Shown here: positions 6,445-10,896 of the stretch, piece by piece
Position numbering within the stretch: position 1 is the first letter of the stretch
How the letters are laid out: every line of letters begins with the position of its first letter
Assembly: GCA_900545935.1 (NCBI GenBank)
Contig: URAP01000052.1
Coordinates: 1 to 10,896, forward strand
Reading direction: 5' to 3'
Origin: an uncultured Eubacteriales bacterium
Lineage (GTDB): Bacteria > Bacillota > Clostridia > Oscillospirales > CAG-272
DNA: 10,896 bases
Position numbers and translations under genes: made by a program
Notes under the pieces: generated by a model
The model's database searches: none
Seen by the model: only the letters and a program-made list of their open reading frames with translations
Told to the model about the DNA's origin: nothing

Positions 6445-6496
6445 AAGCAGACTAAGAAAGCAGATTAAAAAAGCAGACTAAGAAAGCAGATCAAGG
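6445..6496. repeat. Four tandem copies of a 13-bp unit
   Basis: The unit AAGCAGAYTAARA repeats at 6445, 6458, 6471 and 6484 with perfect 13-base spacing. Copies 1 and 3 are identical, and the fourth ends TCAAGG. It lies about 30 bases left of the first parS-like site. Iteron-like protein binding is possible but unproven. Confidence 0.85.
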
Positions 6497-6524
6497 CGAC
6501 TTGTATAAATGGATTTTCCGGTGT

Positions 6525-6540
6525 TGATTCACGTGACGAA
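6525..6540. other. Degenerate parS-like site
   Basis: TGATTCACGTGACGAA keeps the central CACGTG but differs at four positions from the parS consensus TGTTNCACGTGAAACA. It is listed because it is in line with three better sites to its right. Confidence 0.4.
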
Positions 6541-6581
6541 AAACGCGCAGAATGCACAAGCGTGCCGAACACACCGACTCA

Positions 6582-6609
6582 GGCGCTTTGCGCCGAGACG
6601 TTTCTCGGC
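6582..6609. repeat. Two overlapping mini-palindromes between parS-like sites
   Basis: GGCGC-TTT-GCGCC (6582-6594) overlaps GCCGAGA-CGTT-TCTCGGC (6592-6609). They resemble in design the short-loop palindromes of the 2100-2830 tract. A further one, GGGCA-GAT-TGCCC, lies at 6762-6774. Confidence 0.6.
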
Positions 6610-6617
6610 TTGATATA

Positions 6618-6633
6618 TGTTTCACGTGAAGCA
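6618..6633. other. parS: parS-like centromere site
   Basis: TGTTTCACGTGAAGCA differs at one position from the Bacillus parS consensus TGTTNCACGTGAAACA, the sequence recognised by ParB/Spo0J for chromosome segregation and SMC loading. Confidence 0.8.
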
Positions 6634-6688
6634 TTTTTGAGCTTGTCGGCGCTTGCCGATGTTAATTTGAAAAGAAGATCACAAAAAT

Positions 6689-6704
6689 TGCTTCACGTGA
6701 AACA
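6689..6704. other. parS: parS-like centromere site
   Basis: TGCTTCACGTGAAACA differs at one position (C for T at base 3) from the parS consensus. Its centre is 71 bases from the centre of the site at 6618. Confidence 0.8.
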
Positions 6705-6743
6705 CCCATTCGGGGCAAAACCGTTTGATTTGAGACAAAATTT

Positions 6744-6759
6744 TGCTCCACGTGAAACA
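6744..6759. other. parS: parS-like centromere site
   Basis: TGCTCCACGTGAAACA differs at one position (C for T at base 3) from the parS consensus. It lies about 100 bases before the hpf start codon, 55 bases centre to centre from the previous site. Confidence 0.8.
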
Positions 6760-6859
6760 TTGGGCAGATTGCCCGCAAAAATCTATGAGGGGAAGTGGTT
6801 TACGGAGTTACAGTAAATTGATCAGCATAATTCCAAATAATAAAAAGGAGAGCGTAACA

Positions 6860-7372
6860 ATGAAAATAGTCACAAACGGAAGACAGATGGTAGTCGGAAC
6901 CGAGCTGAAAGAGTTGTTTGAAAAAAAGCTGAAAAGACTCGATAAGTATTTTGACGACGATGTAACCGCATATATCACTCTGGCACGTAAGAAAAACCTT
7001 GAGCGCCTCGAGCTTACTATTTCGAGTAAGGGTACAATGTTCCGCAGCGAGGTTACCGCCGATACCTTCCAGACCGCTCTTGACGAAGCTATTGAAAAGA
7101 TAACCCGTCAGATCGTCAGAAACAAAACGAAGCTGAAGAAAATTGTATATAGCGGAGAGCCGGACGTATCAGAGCTGGCAGAGGACGAGGAGGAGTACAA
7201 TATCAAGATCGTTAAGACCTTTGATATGCATCCGATGACCTCCGATGAGGCAATTCTCCGCATGAATCTGCTTGATCACAGCTTCTTTATGTATCTGAAC
7301 GCAGAAACGGGTAAATATAATGTAGTTTACCTGCGCAACGACGGTGATTACGGTATCATCGAGCCGATGTAA
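6860..7372 (+). CDS. hpf: Ribosome hibernation promoting factor, long form
   Basis: This protein binds the small ribosomal subunit and pairs 70S ribosomes into inactive 100S dimers when growth slows. The 170 residues comprise an N-terminal RaiA/YfiA-type domain (about 1-95) and a short acidic linker (about 103-113, with EDEEE). The C-terminal dimerisation domain (about 115-170) has the characteristic stretch FDMHPMTSDEAILRMNLLDH followed by SFFMYLNAETGKYNVVYLRN and ending DGDYGIIEPM. The ATG at 6860 is chosen because AAGGAG (6845-6850) sits nine bases upstream and homologues start with similar residues; an upstream in-frame ATG at 6743 would run through a parS-like site. It is transcribed alone, with a strong terminator downstream. 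I could not identify its promoter. Confidence 0.97.
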   Translation: MKIVTNGRQMVVGTELKELFEKKLKRLDKYFDDDVTAYITLARKKNLERLELTISSKGTMFRSEVTADTFQTALDEAIEKITRQIVRNKTKLKKIVYSGEPDVSELAEDEEEYNIKIVKTFDMHPMTSDEAILRMNLLDHSFFMYLNAETGKYNVVYLRNDGDYGIIEPM

Positions 7373-7460
7373 TGAAATGAGCGAGAGCATACCTTTGAAA
7401 TCGCGGCGCGACACTTCACGCATATAACCATAGTTCCTTTCTTTAAAACGGCGAGGCTTA

Positions 7461-7500
7461 GGAAGAGGGAGTCCGAGAAATCGGGCTCCCTCTTCCTTTT
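7461..7500 (+). terminator. Rho-independent terminator of hpf
   Basis: A 16-bp stem, GGAAGAGGGAGTCCGA against TCGGGCTCCCTCTTCC with one G-T pair and a GAAA loop, is followed by TTTTATT. It lies about 90 bases after the hpf stop; the intervening bases show no gene. Confidence 0.92.
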
Positions 7501-7578
7501 ATTCCTGCTTAACTGTCGGAAAACTGCAGTCACTCGGGGCGCGCAGGCAGCATATAATGAATATCAGGGGTGGTGACT

Positions 7579-8259
7579 ATGACGGAGCACGAGTATACAG
7601 ACGTAGGAATTCGAGTGAAATATCCCGAAAGCGGTATACCGCGGGCAGATAAGCTGATAATAACATATCTTGATGCGGTGAAAAACTGCGCGCTCGCCGA
7701 AGGGGAGCGGATCGAAGGCACATATGAGCTGCTCGAATGCAAGGAGCTGTTATCGATCAGACTCGAGCTGAGGATATGCCGCGGCAGACGGATTATGCAC
7801 ATAGGAACGCTCGGATTTACCGCTAACAAGCGGAGCGGCAGAATCATAGGTCTGCGCGAGGCGGTCATGCGTGAGCCGGACGGTGCGCGGCTGTCGCTCC
7901 TGACCGGAAAGCGCGTACATAGAAGTAAAACCGAAAAAAAGAGCAGGCAGAGCGGGGAAGAGCCGAAAAGTAAAACGGCGGCAGATACCCGCGAAAAGGT
8001 CAAAGCCGAAAGCAGCTTGCCCGAGAATACCGGCATACAGTCGCAATTAAAAGACCGCTGCGGGCGCGGATATCTCCGTGCGCTGCGTGCAAAAATGAGG
8101 GAGAAGCGTGCCGAAATGAGCTATGCGGGTATTCTTTTCGACGGAGGAGCGGAAATAGTTGCGCTGATGCACGGAGAAAATGACGAGACGGGCAAAAACG
8201 GTATGCGCGCATCCGAGGCTCGTCGGAGGATAGTATTACTCAGACCGGACGGAAAATAA
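7579..8259 (+). CDS. Hypothetical protein, 226 aa
   Basis: I do not recognise a named family. The ATG at 7579 is preceded by AGGGG eight bases upstream; an in-frame GTG at 7570 would overlap that site, so ATG is preferred. Residues about 1-95 look like a compact alpha/beta domain (VGIRVKYPE, KLIITYLDAVKNCALAE, LLSIRLELRICRGRRIMHIG). They resemble in a general way the small DUF3298-type domains of Firmicutes, but the match is weak. Residues about 110-160 are highly charged and Ser/Lys/Glu-rich, probably disordered. A basic C-terminal part follows (YLRALRAKMREKRAEM, then ARRRIVLLRPDG). No signal peptide or membrane helix is seen, so it is probably cytoplasmic. A TATAAT at 7553-7558 lies just upstream but has no good -35. 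Confidence 0.72.
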   Translation: MTEHEYTDVGIRVKYPESGIPRADKLIITYLDAVKNCALAEGERIEGTYELLECKELLSIRLELRICRGRRIMHIGTLGFTANKRSGRIIGLREAVMREPDGARLSLLTGKRVHRSKTEKKSRQSGEEPKSKTAADTREKVKAESSLPENTGIQSQLKDRCGRGYLRALRAKMREKRAEMSYAGILFDGGAEIVALMHGENDETGKNGMRASEARRRIVLLRPDGK

Positions 8260-8306
8260 AAGCGCGGGACTGCCGTGCAGCGAGTATCTGCGAAGAAATA
8301 AAACAT

Positions 8307-8345
8307 ATAAAAAACAGCATCCTAAATAAATCGGATGCTGTTTTT
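8307..8345. terminator. Bidirectional terminator between convergent genes
   Basis: AAAACAGCATCC (8311-8322) pairs perfectly with GGATGCTGTTTT (8333-8344), loop of ten bases, with a T-run on either strand (8341-8345 on plus; A-run 8309-8314 on minus). It serves the 226-aa gene and, from the other side, the dockerin gene. Confidence 0.9.
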
Positions 8346-8463
8346 GCCGCTTACGGTTTATAGATTTGTTTAAACTATCAAATAGGGAAATGCTTATTCA
8401 TAGTTTCCGGTGTCCTAAGCCGCTGCAAAGGCTGTCGATCGGAGCATAAAAAGCGCAGTAGTT

Positions 8464-10164
8464 TTACTTTACGGCAACATCATTGCCCGAGAGAAATCTC
8501 ATCAGACGGACAAGATCGCGTGTGTCGAGCGAGCCGTCGTCGTTTACATCCGCAAATATCGTCGGCAGCTCGGCGCCGGAGATGCGGCGCACCAGACGAG
8601 CGAGGTCCCTTGTGTCTACCTCGCCGTCGCCGTTGACGTCGCCGGGTATATGATCCTCGGGGGCTACGGACACGGTTATAAACGTCTCGATATCGCCCGA
8701 GTAGAGGCGTATCAGCGTCTCTCCGGGAGCGAGAGCCTTGACGGTAGAGCCGCTGCACTCGATAATCTCGGTATTCCAACCGTCTGCGGAGACGGTATAG
8801 TCAGAAGCATTCGCGGGTATCGGGGAAAAAGCAAAATCGCAGCTCTCACCGGGCAGCAGCGAAATGTAGCTGCGCTCTACCGCAATTTCGGTCAGCGGAA
8901 TCGTCTGTCTGCGCCATACGGCATACAGCGTTGTATCTGCGTCTATATTAAATTCGCCGCCCGCAAGGTATTCCGGCTGCTCGGTATCCTGGGTCAATGC
9001 CCACCCGAGAAAATCAAACCCGTCGCGCGTCGGTACTACCGGGCTTATTATCATTGCTTTGCCCTTTGCCTTGCCCTGCGGGAGCGGCGCACCGCTCCCC
9101 TCGCCCGCATCATAGGTGATGCGGTAGTCGCCGCTGAGCTTCGGGAGAGACTCGGTCTTTTGCTCGCCGCAGTAGCAGGTATACATTATCAGTCCGTCCT
9201 CCTCGACGGTCGGCTCGATGATCACCTCGCCGCTGTCCCAGCCATAGCCGAGCTTGTTGTCATGATCGTGGAAGCTGCCGCTCTTCGAGGCGGTGGCAGA
9301 TTTGGTTTCGCTGCCGACATTCAGAGCGACCGACAGGCGGATGGCATATCCGCGCTCGTCGCAGGCATAGATCTCGTATGTGTAGCTTCCGGAGGGGAGC
9401 TTGTTAAAGGAGACCATGCGGTCGATCTTGTGAATGTCATAGTACTGCGCACCTGCGAGCGCGTTTGCGCTTACGCCCTCGTCAATGCAAGCCCTGCCGT
9501 TCTCGTCGAGGACTCGAACGGTGACGGAAGCAAGCGGACGGGGCGATACGACCGTTCCGTAGATGCTGAAATAGCCGCCTTCTTTAAGTGACGAGGGATA
9601 TGTGATGCCGCGCAGCTCCATCTGAGTGTAGGTTTCACCGCCGTAGATCGGCCAGAACGAATCGCGCGCGAGTGCGGCGCGGCGCTCGTAATATACCGAC
9701 GAGCAGCGCTCGAAATACTTTGCCCAGTTATAGGACGCTGTGTAGGCACCCTCGGCGGTGTTCTCCGCGCCGCGTATCTTGTTATATGCGGAGCGCTCGC
9801 CGTTCTCAAGCTCGTACTTCAGATATTCGAGCTGACCTTCGATGGTTGTGTAATCAAGCCCGTTGCTTGCGCAATAGCTCTGCAAAGCATCGTATCTTCC
9901 CTTGTGCCATTGGCAGATACCGTAGCTTATGTAGCCGTCCGATTCCATTGCCGAAGCTGTCGGTCGGAAGCCGGATTCGCTGTATATATTGGCGAGTATC
10001 GCGGAGGCGACCGCGCCGTTCACACCGAGCTTGTTTATAGCAAATTCATATACCTTTTGCTCGTTGTCACTTCCGGTGTATGAGCTTGCCGCCGCAGACG
10101 GCAGTACAAGTGCCGAGGCGAGCATACACGCGGTGAGCAGAGCGGATAATATCTTTTTTTTCAT
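8464..10164 (-). CDS. Secreted phage-tail-lysozyme-like protein with InlB-type repeat and C-terminal dockerin
   Basis: This 566-aa modular exported protein begins with a signal peptide (about 1-26, cleavage after LPSAAA). Residues about 30-176 look like a phage-tail-lysozyme/peptidoglycan-hydrolase domain: AILANIYSESGFRP with candidate catalytic Glu63, and YGICQWHKGRYDAL. A beta-rich region spans about 180-285. A Cys-X-Cys segment ending YTCYCGEQKTESLPKL lies near 328-343. An InlB B/Listeria-Bacteroides repeat follows at about 348-418 (ITYDAGEGSG, GFDFLGWAL, TTLYAVW). Then comes a Big2-like domain (about 422-500) and a type I dockerin (504-566) with two calcium loops, DVNGDGEVDTRD (509-520) and DVNDDGSLDTRD (539-550), both with Thr-Arg at the usual recognition positions. 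AAAGGA precedes the start. It is likely attached through a cohesin outside this window. Substrate cleavage is inferred. Confidence 0.9.
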   Translation of the reverse strand: MKKKILSALLTACMLASALVLPSAAASSYTGSDNEQKVYEFAINKLGVNGAVASAILANIYSESGFRPTASAMESDGYISYGICQWHKGRYDALQSYCASNGLDYTTIEGQLEYLKYELENGERSAYNKIRGAENTAEGAYTASYNWAKYFERCSSVYYERRAALARDSFWPIYGGETYTQMELRGITYPSSLKEGGYFSIYGTVVSPRPLASVTVRVLDENGRACIDEGVSANALAGAQYYDIHKIDRMVSFNKLPSGSYTYEIYACDERGYAIRLSVALNVGSETKSATASKSGSFHDHDNKLGYGWDSGEVIIEPTVEEDGLIMYTCYCGEQKTESLPKLSGDYRITYDAGEGSGAPLPQGKAKGKAMIISPVVPTRDGFDFLGWALTQDTEQPEYLAGGEFNIDADTTLYAVWRRQTIPLTEIAVERSYISLLPGESCDFAFSPIPANASDYTVSADGWNTEIIECSGSTVKALAPGETLIRLYSGDIETFITVSVAPEDHIPGDVNGDGEVDTRDLARLVRRISGAELPTIFADVNDDGSLDTRDLVRLMRFLSGNDVAVK

Positions 10165-10394
10165 TGTATCGTCCTTTGCGCTTTGAATATGTTACCGAGC
10201 TGCGCAGCCGTTGTGCCGAAGATAGTTTGCTTTGTGTCTTGCAAACGCTGTAATGTCCACGATCGCGGTGTTTAGCGAGTATCAACTACACCTAATACAA
10301 CTAATACGTCGGCACATTAAATGCATCAGCTGCTTTTCGGCAGCCGTTTGCCACAGGCTGTGGAACATTCGCAGAGCGGTCATAGCCTTAATAT
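10165..10394 (-). promoter_or_regulatory. Long 5' leader of the dockerin-protein gene
   Basis: The predicted transcription start is about 230 bases from the ATG. Within the leader are two short hairpins: GCTGC/GCAGC around 10329-10344 and CCACA-GGC-TGTGG at 10351-10363. I do not recognise a known riboswitch or a leader peptide. No intrinsic terminator is evident before the start codon. Confidence 0.45.
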
Positions 10395-10400
10395 GTTAAT

Positions 10401-10429
10401 ATGATAACACAAACACTGTCCCGCGTCAA
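10401..10429 (-). promoter_or_regulatory. Housekeeping sigma promoter of the dockerin-protein gene
   Basis: On the minus strand TTGACG (10424-10429) and TATCAT (10401-10406) are exactly 17 bases apart, within otherwise AT-rich DNA. Confidence 0.8.
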
Positions 10430-10443
10430 GTGCACGAATAGAC

Positions 10444-10484
10444 AAAAAGCGCCGTGCCTGCACAGTAAATGACGGCACGCTTTG
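10444..10484 (-). terminator. Terminator-like hairpin facing left
   Basis: CGTGCC (10453-10458) pairs with GGCACG (10474-10479), extended by AAAG/CTTT across a small bulge. On the minus strand it is followed by TTTTTG. It lies just upstream of the dockerin promoter and would insulate it from leftward read-through. Confidence 0.55.
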
Positions 10485-10631
10485 CGAAATATTCATCAAT
10501 ATACATATAATGGTAACGCGCGTTCTACATACTCTGCATTTCGACGCACATTATGCTAAAATATGTCAAATATGAATCTTACTGCGATTGCTGTATGTTG
10601 ATTTGATAATTGATAAAAAATATCGAAAACC

Positions 10632-10675
10632 AAAAGCCGATCCTGTATACCCGACGGAATAGCAGGAACGGTTTT
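10632..10675. terminator. Terminator-like hairpin
   Basis: CCG-A-TCCTG (10637-10645) pairs with CAGGA-A-CGG (10663-10671) across one A-A mismatch, flanked by AAAA and TTTT. T-rich sequence follows on both strands. There is no visible gene on either side in the window, so the transcript it ends is unknown. Confidence 0.5.
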
Positions 10676-10762
10676 CAATTATTTGTTCTTGAATCTGTGG
10701 ATATTCTGTCTGTGCTTTTTCATCCGTTGTAAGCTGGAAAGAGATAAAAAGATGCAGAGGCG

Positions 10763-10896
10763 GTTTTGCGTTTTTCGATCTGCGCTTTTTAGCCTTTTTG
10801 CGGGACAGATAAAATCGTTTGGAGCACTAGATTTCGTCGCGCAAGGCGTACAATCGTACGTCGTGCGGCGAAATCGGGCGCAGAAAAAGCGAAAAC
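10763..10896. repeat. Nested inverted-repeat element at the right edge
   Basis: An inner hairpin at 10831-10874 has arms starting ATTTCG and ending CGAAAT, with GTAC-AATC-GTAC at the tip; nearly all of its roughly 20 positions pair. It is flanked by an imperfect outer pair: 10763-10785 (GTTTTGCG onward to TGCGC) and 10878-10896 (GCGCAG to GAAAAC). The right arm touches the window end, so the element may continue. No coding sequence is visible in 10430-10896. Confidence 0.6.

Noticed and set aside
6562..6816. 84-codon frame through the parS-like cluster
   Set aside because: It has no ribosome binding site, and its HVKH-like segments are just translations of the repeated CACGTG sites.
6743..6859. 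Extended hpf start at the upstream ATG
   Set aside because: The added 39 residues overlap a parS-like site and have no family counterpart, while the ATG at 6860 has AAGGAG at proper spacing.
8650..9591. Plus-strand open frame of 313 codons opposite the dockerin gene
   Set aside because: It lies entirely antisense to a well-supported modular protein and has no start signals; it is a shadow of codon bias.
10165..10394. Known riboswitch in the dockerin leader
   Set aside because: I could not match the conserved cores of common classes, and only two very small hairpins are visible.
10690..10705. Single DnaA-box-like TGTGGATAT
   Set aside because: One imperfect match alone is expected by chance; no cluster of boxes was found, so I do not call a replication origin.

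Overview
The window looks like a chromosomal segment of a Gram-positive gut or rumen Clostridia, probably an Oscillospiraceae/Ruminococcaceae-type bacterium. The evidence is an HPr kinase/phosphorylase, a long-form hibernation factor (HPF), a lipoprotein-anchored amino-acid ABC importer, a dockerin-bearing secreted protein, AGGAGG-like ribosome binding sites and classical TTGACN-17-TATAAT promoters. The taxonomic placement is inferred from gene content; no rRNA or other marker gene is present.

Layout, left to right. Positions 1-710 are mostly non-coding, followed by a small two-helix membrane ORF (711-974, +). Then hprK (1132-2085, -) with its terminator on the left. A 750-bp non-coding tract (about 2100-2830) is packed with very short perfect palindromes, a 48-bp direct repeat and a 16-bp tandem repeat. 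Next is a leftward amino-acid ABC importer operon transcribed binding protein -> permease -> ATPase (5249 down to 2833). It faces, across a divergent promoter region, a rightward YfiH/PgeF-type multicopper-oxidase-fold gene (5439-6359). The gap before hpf (6860-7372, +) carries four 13-bp tandem repeats and a cluster of parS-like centromere sites. After the hpf terminator come an unrecognised 226-aa gene (7579-8259, +), a bidirectional terminator, and a large leftward gene (8464-10164) for a secreted phage-tail-lysozyme/dockerin protein with a strong promoter and a long leader. The right 450 bp have no gene but hold terminator-like hairpins and a nested inverted repeat that runs off the edge.

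The most striking observation is the ABC importer's binding protein. Its order is permuted: directly after the lipoprotein signal comes the segment that normally forms the C-terminus of this family, and the protein stops where the second half of the fold would normally continue. All expected pieces are present once, in one open frame, which is the signature of a circular permutation. The second is the parS cluster between pgeF and hpf: three sites one mismatch from the Bacillus consensus TGTTNCACGTGAAACA and a fourth degenerate one within about 230 bp. This suggests the locus is a chromosome-segregation (ParB-loading) region.
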